NCBI GenBank assembly: GCA_030704615.1
Contig: CM060734.1
Location: 61,026,042-61,086,041 of the forward strand
DNA: 60,000 nucleotides
From: Takakia lepidozioides
Lineage: Eukaryota; Streptophyta; Takakiopsida; Takakiales; Takakiaceae
Direction of reading: 5' to 3'
The notes beneath the pieces were generated by a model. The model was not told the DNA's origin. It saw only the letters and a program-made list of their open reading frames with translations, and made no database searches. Below are positions 48,760-59,103 of this stretch, one piece after another. The position numbers were made by a program, and so were the translations under genes. The stretch's first letter is position 1. Each line of letters begins with the position of its first letter.

Positions 48760-49784
48760 TGGATAAGGGAAATCGCTGTCATCTTTGTGGGATTTTGCAT
48801 CATTTCTTATGTCATTCGTGATGTCTTTTTGAGCAGACTCGCCTTTTTGAAGTCATGTGCCTCATCAAGATTCGCCCGCCTTCCACTCCTGCATCAGTGA
48901 AGGAATTCAGGCTTCATGGGGGAGGTTGTTTTATCAACGACAGGTTTGATCTTGTGGTAGACGACATTCACTACAACTACGTCGATTCTAATGTGTGCTT
49001 GAGAAAGTCAAATTCCACACCATGGAGAGGGGCGAAGGAGAAGAGCCCAGCTTTTATTCAGACAATTATAGAGACATGCTCTCATCCGGGGTCGCGCATC
49101 GTGGACCTCACTCTTGGGACAGGTTAGACCCCCATCATTCTCTGTTGCAGATATTGTTATATCTTGCTAACAGTATAGCGTCTTGCAGGAGCTTCGTACC
49201 ATGCTTGCAAGGCGGGGGGCAGGCATTTGTTTGGTATGGAAGGGGATGCAGATATTTTCAATGACATCATTGCAGGCTTGCAAGGGCCAGCCCCTGCCGT
49301 CCTGGAACAGGAGGGTACAGTGCATGTGGATAACACCGAAGTGGATGAGAAAGACCTGGACGATGATTTCGCATGTAAGTAAGTTGAAATTGTGTATGAA
49401 TCTTAGTTCTCGAACAGAACCCCCCACCATTCCCTTTTCTTCTATGTTCGCTAATGCATTGCGTTCACGTTGGTTTTCAGGATATTGGAAGCTATCCCTT
49501 TGCTCAATGTCAGTGTTTTCCAGTCTGACTTCTGGTGCAGCCCTCCACGTTTGTACATCCTGCCAGAGTACGCTGAGGCCATTGCTCGACATCAGTTGAT
49601 GAACAAATCTCCCTCGTGTGCTCGGAAGCAGAAAAGGCACCTAGGAGCTCGGGTTTCGTGTCTGATAGTGCCACAGTTTCCGGGGATAGTTGTAGTGATT
49701 GAGACCATGCGTCAATGTAGTCCAGTTTTGGTTCGGGGCATATGGCAACTGCCAGACCTATTGTGTTCCAACACATTTATCTAA

Positions 49785-50869
49785 TACAATGCCTGCACAC
49801 GCATGTGTGTTCCTGGTAATGTAGTTAAATGCTCGTTCCTCAAGTTCAAGGCTTGTATGCATTTGCAAATATGACTTCATTTTGTATTTATGTCTTCACT
49901 TAGTCATTTTGAGCACACGTTTTAGTTGCAAGCCTTATGGCTGCATTATGTATGCACTATTGGCTTCAGCGCTAGATGAAGGGCACGACACTGATGCCTA
50001 CAATTGGTTATGGGTCAAACAAGAACCTCGAACTCCTCATGCACAACTTTAATGGGTATGCTTACAACTAATGAATAAGCTTGAAAATGTTGGTGCTCTA
50101 TCGACAGATATTAGCACATTGTACCTCACTAGCAAGGCGACCAGGTCACATTGACAGTCCACAGCCACTTCAGTGTGGAGATATGATGCGTTCCTCCAGT
50201 ATGGTACTGAAATGGCTCACTATGTGTCGACACTGAAGAGGAAAACAAAAGTGAAGCGTGCTGCACATGGAAAATGCTCCAGTAACCAGTGGGAAAATAT
50301 CAAAGAATGGAATATATGCTTGGCATCTGCTGTGTTGTCTTATTCTACATAGGTTTCATAGGTCGACCTTTCCCCATATGGCAGACATTGGTTAAATCCT
50401 ATCATGTGCTTCATGAGGGATTCTCTCATTGCTCATTCATCCTCTCTCATTCATCCACTGGATTTCATCCACATTCATCCATAACTACTCATCCACATCC
50501 ATCCTCATTCGCAGCGTGGCATCCACATTCACTGTCTATCATCCTCATTAATTCATCCACAACCATTGTATATTGGGTCTCTGCAAACATAATCATTCAA
50601 CAACATCGCCCACATATGTTCCCTTTGAGTCGAATGCGCAATTCCGCGGCTATGGGCCCCCTTCCACCTTTTCGGCCCTCGGTTATAGGTCGTTGCCTAT
50701 GGAAATGACGTCAACCTGTCGTGACGTGGCATCTACCAAGCTGGCAGGGTGTGATGACGTGGAGTCAGACGCGGCCGCCTAGGTGGCAAGAATTGCTGAT
50801 GTGGCATGAGCGTGACTGCGCTCACATGCTCACGTGCTCACGCTCATATGCTCACGCTTCAGCATCCCC
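49785..50869. other. Right end of the MULE, non-coding
   Basis: No supported gene. From about 50420 to 50560 the sequence is built of variants of ATTCATCC / CATCCACATTC, a low-complexity run. From about 50700 to 50869 it has TGACGTGGC and CGTGAGC-type subterminal repeats matching the left end, and it finishes with the inverted motif at 50848-50857. Confidence 0.7.
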
Positions 50870-50879
50870 CCTTTTCTTT
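50870..50879 (+). repeat. Target-site duplication, right copy
   Basis: CCTTTTCTTT, identical to 40412-40421. Confidence 0.85.
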
Positions 50880-52996
50880 GGGATGGATGTCTTCCTCTTC
50901 CCGAAGCACAGTCTCCGCCACCTTTTGTGCATCTGACTTCATTACTGTGAAGTTCAGATCCTCCCGTTCCGATGCAGATGTGGCTGACTCCGACGCCACA
51001 TACCCAGGGCCTTTCCTTAGCGTATCTCGTTGCTGTTGGGTCATCACTGCGTAGCTACCTTTTCCAGGGCTAGCTGTCGTGGTTGGAGTGGCTTCCGATT
51101 CACTCGCAATCCAATTTACTTGGTGTTGTGTCTCCTGAGGGTGCGTTGTATGATTGGGTTGTACGTTGGTCTGCTGTTGCTGAGGCGGCGCCGAGGTAGA
51201 CGCTTGATGTCCTCCCTGCACCCTTACATCCTGAGAGGGAGACCACGTGTTAGAAGAACCCTAGGCTATCTGAGCCTCAGGATTTGAATAAGCTGCTCGG
51301 GCAGCCTGTCCCTGAGCGGCATTGCCCCCTGAGTATGGTGGACCTGTCTGATCCGGCCTAGGTCATTGTGCTATCTACGTTGGGGTAGCAAAATACATGC
51401 TATGCTGTTGCGGTAGAGGGTTGGGTGGTTCAGTCGCATACTGATTCGGGAATGGGGCTCGTTGCCCTTCCAAATTCCTCTCTACTTGCTGGATGGTGGC
51501 AGGGGCCGGTCGGTCCACCTGCCTCTGGGAACATCTCTCCAAGGGATGGCCTCTTTGGCCGCAATGCATATCACTCCAATAGTATTATGTTGGGTGAGTG
51601 GTTCTGCCACATTTTTTACAACCTTTCCTGGATTGACTGAATTGTCATTTTGATCTATCCTGATAAGTCGGGTTTTGGCTTACCTACCTCTCCCAGGTGG
51701 GATAAGGTCAATGTTGAGCAGCATGCCCGGGACCGTCGCAGTTGGAGCACCATACCTTTGTCGGGTTGGCTACTAGAGCAGCTGCATCTCGATACCCCAC
51801 GTAGCTGGTGATCTGCTGGCCGATAGAGCTCATGCGATCGCCCATTGTTTCGATGGTTTTGATGAGAGAGGTGACTTGCGCCTCCAAATGGCTTTCTCGT
51901 GAATCATACTGCCCAGTGGAATCTGCATACGAGTTAGTAGGGGCAGCATTCATATACTGTGGCACGGTCGGTGCTACTGCTGGTGTAGGGGACGTCGCGG
52001 CGTATGGCCGTGCTCCTCCTACATATGACGGCGTATAGTGTAGAGCGGGTTGGACCACCGCTAATGGCGTCGGCTCCTGCGTGGGCTCGATCGTAATGTA
52101 TGATGGAAGTGCAAAGTCGGGCATCTTGGCCCATTATACCTGGCGATGCATGTTGTCGAACTCCTTGCCGACTTGTATGGCATCTACCAGTGTTGCAGGT
52201 CTTTGCTACAAAACATGAAAGTGAGTGGTCTCTAGTAATCCACTCAGAAAACAATCCTTCAGTACCCCATCATCTAGGGGGTTAAAGGGTTTTGGAATCA
52301 CATCAACTCCCAAAATCGCATTTCAAAGTCCGTTTACCTCCTCTGTGGGGCCTTGGCGGATCCTGGCTAGTGCCATCAAGGCACTGGTGAACTGGTGGAC
52401 CGCTCGAACATGATCTAAAAATGCGTCCCGAATTTGCTGTTAAGTTATGAATATACCTGGCGCCTGTTGCCAATACCAAGTGGACGCCCTACCCCTCATG
52501 GTCGTGGGAAACCATATCAACCAATAGGCATCGTTTAACGCTTCGTTAGAATAGCAACACTGAATAAAGCTTTTCACATGATACTTTGGGTTTTCATGTG
52601 CTTCCCTGGAAAACCAAGGCAAATGCATGGGTAATGTAATGGGGGCAAGCCTACCGGGACCACAATAGGTACCTCAGGAGGTCCTGGAACATGTGCCATA
52701 ATTGACACTAACAACGGTGAAGGGCTCCTTGACCTGGCCGGTGGTGTATAAGGAGGACTAGATACAGGAGAAACCACTCGTGAACACTCGATCTTTGAAG
52801 AGCTGTCAGTGTTCCCTCCTTCCCACTCTATCTTACCCAAACTTCTAGTTTCTGAGTCTGATTGTGGACTCAATGCTGGGTTTTTCCCTAGCAGTTGATC
52901 TCTGACGGCTTCTCGAGCCAGTCTCCTTTGCAACCTAGTATCAAAGGATATGCTATCCAAGCTTGGGAGTGTGGCTCTTGATTCTGAGCTAGACAT
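50870..52996 (-). mobile_element. Ty3/Gypsy fragment A, gag part (right of the insertion)
   Basis: Minus-strand frames form a decayed gag starting at 52996 (MSSSESRATLPSL). The capsid-like block ENPKYHVKSFIQCCYSN... WFPTTMRGRASTWY (about 52470-52610) is typical of plant Gypsy gag. Two CCHC-type knuckles follow, CSNCDGPGHAAQH (about 51715) and MHCGQRGHPLERC (about 51550). Several stops and frame changes break it (for example near 52450, 51710 and 51370). Its last part, 51221-50880, is in the same frame as the protease fragment at 40411 and below. The element was thus already a coding unit when the Mutator-like element inserted. No LTR or primer-binding site was identified. Confidence 0.85.
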
Positions 52997-54040
52997 ACAC
53001 TCCTTGCTGTGCTGATGAGGATTCTCCTACCTCAGCCTGTACTAAAGGACTATATTACCTTGAACAACCATGTCAAGAATAAACGAGGTCAGATTTAAAT
53101 GCCTTCCATGGAACCTTGGCGATGGAGGCACGTCAGTGTGCAACTTCCCATGAATTACCCAGTCTTCGGGTGGTCAGGACACGTTGCAGTACCTACACTC
53201 ATCCAACCTGCGCACATAATGGGATGCCAGGAGCTGACATACGCGGCAATGAATAAAGAAGTCTACCTGCCACCGTAGATGTGCCACAAAAGAAGATCTG
53301 GGGTGCAATGCTCCTAGATAAATTCCAGGGCATGAACAATACGGCCAGTTGAGCCTGTCCTTACACCAATAGAAATGATCTGGTGCATTTGCTTCCGAGA
53401 GTCGCTCACACCAAACCGTTTCGTTAATCCACCCCTTCTTGATGGATTTTCGTTGAGCTAATCGCTCGATGTAAGCTGCTATGATAAGTCGAATCTCTGG
53501 CTCATGTTGCCAAAATCTGCTGCGAATCCTTTTGACCCTACCTTCAAAAATCATACCCACTTTAGAAGTTCATGCAGAAAAGATTTTTATCACTGCAGGA
53601 CACGAGGTGGATGACACTGGTAAATTCCAAAGGGTTACATTGCTTGTGCCGATTGGCAGACATGTTAAAAAAAATTGAAAACATACTTTGCAGCTGCGAG
53701 ATCTCTACCGATCTTCGAAGGCAGGTTACCTAGACTGCTGCTGTCTCTTCCTCGTCTATTTCCACTAGTGACTCTGGTACTGAGGTACAAGGAGAGCTGC
53801 TAACCGAGGAAATAGCATGCACTAACTTTAATGGAATGAGAGGAAGGAAACTTGTGGGAATTTCCCGTGCAAAGTAAAATGGCGGCGGTCGTTCTGGATC
53901 CGCAATGACGCCTTTGGGAGCCACTAAAGGACGTCATTCAATCCAAGTGATGTCGTGTATGGTGGGCGCCACGTCCAACTGCCCGTTGGTGATCAATTCG
54001 ATGATTAGTGCTGCCTCACTCTCACTGCGACTGTTGTAAA
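52997..54040. other. Junction region between two Gypsy fragments
   Basis: A minus-strand frame of 128 codons (53174-53560) encodes WINETVWCERLSEANAPDHF and several Cys/His residues, but matches nothing I know. It may belong to the 5' part of Gypsy fragment A. No LTR ends or primer-binding site could be set. Confidence 0.4.
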
Positions 54041-55147
54041 ATCTGGGTGGACAAATGTCCTGGATGGAATTGGGAATCCATTAGCATGGATTTCATTGTG
54101 GCTTTGCCCAGGACCAGAAATGGCCATGACAGTATCATGGTGGTTGTAGATAGGCTATCTAAGATAGCTCATTTGATACCTACAAGGATAAGTGCTACGG
54201 CATCGGATCATGTTGCATCCCTGTACATAAAAGAGATATTCAGGATTCATGGTCTGCCTCGTGAGATTATTTGTGACAAGGATTCAAAGTTTACAAGTCA
54301 GTTTTGGATTGACTTGTTCAAGAAATTGGGAACCAAAGTGAGGCTAAGTACAACCTTTCACCTAGAAACAGATGCTCAGACAGAAAGAACCAACCGTACA
54401 ATAGAGGATATGTTGAGAATGTACGTTGGTGAGAGGCAATCTTCTTGGGAACAGTTTCTGGACTTAGTGGAATTTGCCTATAACAAGCATTTCCACAGTG
54501 CCATTGGCATGAGTCCATTCGAAGCTTTATATGGACGAGATTGCTTAGCTCCTGCTTCGCTTATTGCACCACCATCAAATGTGCAGAGTGTGAATGATAG
54601 AATCAGAGAGATCAACTCTCCTAGATCTGGTGAAGCGTAGTATGCAAGCTACCCAAGAACAGGCCAAGTTCTTTGCTGACAAGCACAGGACTTTTCGTGA
54701 ATTTGCTATTGATGATATAGTGTTCTTAAAAGTTACACCTAAGAGAAGCAATCTAACACTTTGCAAGTGTTACAAGCTATCACCAAGGTTTTGTGGCCCA
54801 TTCAAGGCTCTAAAACGCCATGGCACAGTGGCTTATGAGTTAGATCTGCCTCCACCATGGAAGATTCAAAAAACTTTCCATGTCAGCCTTCTCCGGAAGT
54901 ATATGTCATACCCATCGCACATCTTGTCCACATTGCCTCAACCTACGAACGATGGTCAGCTGATGGTTGAACCCGAAAAGATTCTAGAAACGCGAGTAAA
55001 GCACCTACGCAACCGTTCTTGGAAAGAACATTTAATTAAGTGGTTGCATTACCCAGGCTACTTGGGAGAAAGAGAATGAACTAACATTGAATTACCCCTC
55101 ATTTTCTATCATTGAGGACAATGACCTGCCTTTGGGAGGGGGAGCTT
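54041..55147 (+). mobile_element. Chromodomain Ty3/Gypsy fragment B: integrase core and chromodomain
   Basis: The first frame (to about 54640) encodes an integrase core beginning WESISMDFIVALPRT. It has the D,D-35-E residues in ISMDF, ICDKDSKF and QTERTN, then FAYNKHFHSAIGMSPFEALYG. A frameshift at about 54590-54600 leads to the second frame: ATQEQAKFFADKHR and KLSPRFCGPFKAL. A C-terminal chromodomain start, EPEKILETRVKHLRNRSWKEHLIKW, follows. A second frameshift near 55060 separates the last chromodomain residues (TWEKENEL). A purine-rich tract (TTTGGGAGGGGGAGC) ends at 55147. Reverse transcriptase is absent, so this is a 3' fragment of a chromovirus-type retrotransposon, opposite in orientation to fragment A. 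Confidence 0.9.
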
Positions 55148-55920
55148 GTTAGGTGCCTATGGAGCCCAGATTGGAACAGCGAACCGGTCCATCAGAGAAG
55201 AACGTAACCGCTGAACCTTCGGAGCTGATCTTTACGGACACCTGCAAGTGACAAGAACTTGGGCAAGCTGGTGGTTTCAAGAAGCTAGGGATTTGTGAAG
55301 AAGGGGCGGCAGTGCGCAAGGAGGGAAGAGTGGTTGTAGCGCAGGCTTATGGAGCAGGCCTGAATTGAGGAGAAGGCACAGATGATTTGTAGAGAGGGCC
55401 CTAGATCTGAACAAGATGTGTCATATGTGCATAGAGGAGATGAGAATATATATAGCATGGTGTGGCGGTTGGGTGGACTGGAAGAGTAGTCCGGTACTGT
55501 GTTGTCAGGAATAGATAAGGTAGAGATGAGCGGTGGGTTTTCTTGCTGACTGAAATCAGAACGTGATGCCTTCTCTACCTAGAATGTACAAGCTATGAAT
55601 AGAGTTCCAGTAAGGCAGATTCATACTGGGTTTGAACTGACTTGGATCCCTGTGATAGTGAGCAGAGGAGTGTCTTACACTGGCGTTGATTTTCCCTGTT
55701 GAAAGTAATCAAGTACTGGACAGCTTCTTCCTTTGAGCTTTTGGAATGAGATCAACTGTATGTGACTTCATGTCATAAAACTGAGAACTGGTTGGATAGA
55801 ACTGGTGCTATTGTTGAGAACTGGACAGAACGTGTAGAAGTGCTACGGTTGAAACAAAGTCAGAGCTGTCTTCTCTCTTTTTGTTGTGTTGTTAGGGAGC
55901 CTTGAGCTATAAGAAAGCTC
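55148..55920 (+). repeat. Probable 3' LTR of Gypsy fragment B
   Basis: Starts with TGTTAGGTGCC immediately after the purine tract, as expected of an LTR beginning with TG. An AT-rich GAATATATATAGC at about 55443 could be its TATA box. The right end is uncertain because no 5' LTR is present for comparison. Confidence 0.65.
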
Positions 55921-56049
55921 CAATCACAGCTAAAACAAAAGCTACATATATATCATTCCTAAAATGTCATATAACCCAAACAATACCTCCTCAGATCTCG
56001 CATATATATATATAAAAGGAAACCTGACAGCCCACAATTTAGGTCCTTG

Positions 56050-56310
56050 AGGGGTTTTTTTATAAATTTACTTTATTATTATTATTATTATTAAGGAAAC
56101 ATGTGAGCGACAACCCACAATTCAGGCCCTTGAGGAGGGGGAAAGATTAACCCCCTTTCATTTATGGGCCATGAGACCTACACGACGATCAACGCCCAGA
56201 CATACCGTCATGGACAATCCCACACACGGGGCAGGGCAGCAGGTTCGAACCCCAAACCACCAGAGACACACACTGTTGCACTTACCAGCTGAGATACCAG
56301 CCGATGTGCT
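56050..56310 (-). mobile_element. tRNA-derived SINE
   Basis: On the minus strand, an A-box-like GGCTGGTATCTCAGCTGG (56302 downward) is followed about 50 bp later by a B-box GGTTCGAACC (56251-56242). This is the arrangement of an RNA polymerase III promoter in a tRNA head. The body continues to a TAA/ATT microsatellite tail at about 56077-56093. The acceptor and anticodon stems do not fold as a proper tRNA, so it is a SINE head and not a tRNA gene. A 40-bp segment of the tail (CAACCCACAATTCAGG on the plus strand) is repeated near 56030. Confidence 0.72.
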
Positions 56311-57001
56311 TTTTTTAAAATCTCAAACCTCCTCCATCTTGCATTGGAAATTAATACCAAAATATTATGCAATATCTTATCAGTTTTCTCTTTTACCATT
56401 GATTGTTTTTTTTTGCATTTTGTACATATTGAAGAAATATATATATATATATATATATATTCTTTAAAACCATTAAATTATATATTAATTGAAATAACTA
56501 TCCATACCCGGAAACTATTCATACCCTCGGGCATATATATATCCATACCCGGGGGTTATATAGAAATCTGAAAAGTTATTTACCCATACCCGGAGGGTAA
56601 ATAATTTTTTGAGATTTCAATTTATCCATACCCGGAGGGTAAATGATTTGACAAAAATAATTTACTTATACCCTAAGGGTATATTGAAATCAATATACGC
56701 GCGCAACACTGGTTTGTACTGGGAGGTTTTTTTTTGCCCGCTGTTTTAATACATTACTGGCCCTTCCATCGGTAAAAAACCAAAAAAATAATACAAATAC
56801 AAATGTTATTAGGTAGACATATTAGCTTTATAGAAGTATTTATAAAGCTAAAAAAAAGTATTTATTTGGACATCATTCCAGTAATACTCAACCTTGCGTG
56901 TACCTAACTGAGGGCTGTGATAAGGCGTGCTGCTTCGTTTTAGTGTAGTCGACAAGACAGAAGAGGGAGACACAGACTGAGCCAGGGTTCAAGGGAGAGC
57001 C
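56311..57001. other. AT-rich region with TACCC/GGGTA repeats upstream of DHDPS
   Basis: Contains an AT microsatellite at 56437-56461. From about 56500 to 56690 it has five to six copies of CCATACCCGG(A/G)GGGTAAAT-like units, each with a small inverted repeat TACCC..GGGTA. The last 150 bp before 57002 should hold the DHDPS promoter and 5' UTR. Confidence 0.6.
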
Positions 57002-59103
57002 ATGGCATCGCTGCATGCGGCGGGTATTCAGAGCTCGCTGTGGGGCCATGCGGAGGCTGGAAGCTGCACTGCTTTTAAGTCCTCTGCTCTTTCCGGCAGC
57101 TCCAGACGGTTTATCAAGGTTGACGGGAGTGGATGGAGGAGGACACGTAAGAGTTTATGTCCTCAGGGCGCACTCATGCAGGGAGCACCGCCTATGCTCA
57201 GCCACGAAGTTAAGAAAAGGTATGTCTGAATTGTACTGTGCTTGTGCTCCTTCAATTGATTCACGAAGATATACCCTCTATCACCAAAGCGTAAACTGGA
57301 GGTTGAAAAACCTAGCGCTCACAGCTTCCAAGATTCAAACGAAAGGCCCTGGGGAGTGTGATAGTCCCGGAATTTAAGAGCATCCCAACATTGTACTGTA
57401 AAGATTTTTCCCCATCCGCTCTCTCTTCCTCTCTTCCCTCTTCTGTCCTCTCTGTCTCTGTGTCTCTCAGCTCCCTCCCCCAGAAATATGTCTGATCCTT
57501 GCTTTCACTCCAGGTGTACCCCTTCGCTTCGGGCACTCTTGGAGTAGCAGGAGGATAAAGTACTAAGGTGCTGTTCAAAAGGTGCTCTTTCTCTTTCTCC
57601 TCCCCCCGTCCCCCGCATCAAATTTCTTCCGGTGGGTAAACCTGCACATTCGGAAAGACGCATCGGCACTGAGGCTTTCGGGTTACATCCTGCGGTCCAC
57701 GGGCTGAAGTTATCAGCTGCACCACTCCCCTGTGCTGGTTTTCTGTTACCCTACTGCTTGAAAGCAGTTAGAAGCATTTCCAAGCTACCAGCTGGTTTAC
57801 TGATCGTTTCTTTGGCACATGCAGGACGCCTGTTGAGGAACTGCAGAAGTTGAGCCTGATAACAGCCATAAAGACACCTTACCTTTGGAATGGAGGCATC
57901 GATTATGATACCTATCATAGACTCATGGACGCCCAAATTAAGAATGGTGTGGAAGGTGTTGTTGTGGGGGGCACCACAGGGGAAGGCCAGCTCATGGACT
58001 GGAATGAACACATCACGCTCATCTGCTACACTGTCATTAACTTTAAAGACAAAATTAAAGTGTTAGGTGAGTTCTTGTGCATTTTAGGTACGCATGTCTG
58101 TTAGAATTTTCCTTTGTGACAATACAGCTCTTTATTTTCTTCATTCAAAGGGCTCATGCAACAAGTTTTGTTAAACAGGCAACACTGGAAGCAACTGCAC
58201 AAGGGAAGCATACAATGCAACTGAGCAGGGATTTAGACTTGGGATGCATGGAGCTCTTCATATCAATCCCTACTATGGGAAAACATCAAAGGAGGGCATG
58301 ATCCGTCATTTCAAAAGTGTGTTGACAATGGGTCCAACAGTGATATACAATGTACCTGGGCGAACGGCCCAAGACATCCCTCCTTCTATTATTGAAGAGA
58401 TTTCAGGGAGCCCAAATTTTGCAGGAGTGAAGGAATGCATGGGTAATGATCGTGTGGGACATTATGCCAAGCAGGGCCTGGTTATCTGGAGTGGGAACGA
58501 CGACGAATGCCATGATGCCAGGTGGGTTCAGTTCTCCGCGAAAGTGTAGATCTGTGTTGAGGAAATCAAGGGTCCATATAAGGTGGCATTTCACTATATA
58601 AGGGTCATTTGAAAAAAATCACTTTTTTCGTAAAGGATCAACATTGATTTCTAATGGTCAGGGAGTTTCCAAGGGATTAAGGTCCATCACTGGTGAAATT
58701 CCACTACATTGTGGTACTGTTCTGAAGTTGACCCTGCAACTCATGACAAATTTTTTACAGGTGGGATTATGGAGCAAGGGGGGTAATCTCGGTAGTCAGC
58801 AATCTTGTGCCTGGGTTGATGCATGACCTGCTTTTTGATGGTAGAAACCAAGAGCTCAACGAAAAACTGGGGCCATTGATTAAGTGGTTGTTTGTGGAGC
58901 CCAACCCAATTGGCTTGAACACTGCACTGTCACAGCTGGGCATGATCCAGCCTGTTTTTCGTCCGCCATATGTGCCGCTCCCCATTGAGAAGCGGCAGGA
59001 GTTTGTGCAAATTGTTAGGAGTATCGGCCGAGAACATTTTGTAGGTGACAAGGATGCCCGAGTTCTGGAGGACCACGACTTCAATATCATCAGTTATGGC
59101 TGA
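57002..59103 (+). CDS. DHDPS: 4-hydroxy-tetrahydrodipicolinate synthase (DHDPS), plastid
   Basis: Four exons, 57002-57219, 57825-58066, 58179-58521 and 58761-59103, total 1146 nt (381 residues). DHDPS condenses pyruvate with aspartate semialdehyde, the first committed step of lysine synthesis in plastids. Residues 1 to about 70 look like a chloroplast transit peptide. The TIM-barrel enzyme follows: the GGTTGEG substrate loop at about 121-127, NTGSNCTRE at about 155, catalytic Tyr at about 210 in YNVPGR, and the Schiff-base lysine at about 238 in [36 protein letters not shown] and [11 protein letters not shown] close the protein. All four splice phases agree and the plant-specific C terminus ([10 protein letters not shown]) is present, so the gene looks intact. 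Plant DHDPS is feedback-inhibited by lysine; I did not check those residues. Confidence 0.97.

Larger units (their letters stand above)
46893..49720 (+). pseudogene. MULE-borne gene with amino-methyltransferase-type AdoMet motif, degraded
   Basis: Recognisable coding blocks are about 46900-47308, 47393-47615, 47855-48480, 48560-48678, 48838-49124, 49191-49374 and 49480-49700, mostly bounded by good GT/AG sites. The 48838-49374 blocks join in phase. Their sequence has EKSPAFIQTIIETCSHPGSR, then IVDLTLGTGASYHACKAGGR and FGMEGDAD. That pattern is the C-terminal motif X/I part of N4/N6 DNA methylases of the beta order (D-x3-GxGA, then GR and GxExD). Upstream, SGMKIIETWNGV and LTKGDCPGQM fit the preceding strands. 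The expected catalytic [DSN]PP[YFW] motif is not readable in one frame: the region 48400-48560 changes frame at least twice. Another frameshift lies at the G run at 47540. A Lys/Gly-rich linker (THTPARGKGKGKG) precedes the domain. The first 46900-47600 blocks are unrecognised. Confidence 0.68.
40422..50869. mobile_element. Mutator-like element (MULE), about 10.4 kb, with cargo genes
   Basis: Boundaries come from the 10-bp direct repeat at 40412-40421 and 50870-50879, a size typical of Mutator insertions (9-11 bp). About 13 bp inside the left end and 12 bp inside the right end lies the inverted motif GCGTGAGCAT, followed on both sides by GAGCGTGAGC. The termini are therefore short imperfect inverted repeats. 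In the left subterminal part, and again at the right, there are many variants of TGACGTGGC and CGTGAGC. The element contains a minus-strand MULE transposase pseudogene, a ParB-like minus-strand gene, and a plus-strand gene with a methyltransferase motif. Palindromes sharing a core occur between and within them. The two gag-pol halves on either side are in the same reading frame at the duplication. This copy is probably not autonomous. Confidence 0.85.

Noticed and set aside
53174-53560. Minus-strand open frame of 128 codons with several Cys/His
   Set aside because: No family match and it lies between retrotransposon relics; kept only as part of the junction region.
56230-56310. A tRNA gene on the minus strand
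   Set aside because: A and B boxes are present but the acceptor and anticodon stems do not pair; the sequence continues into a SINE body and tail.
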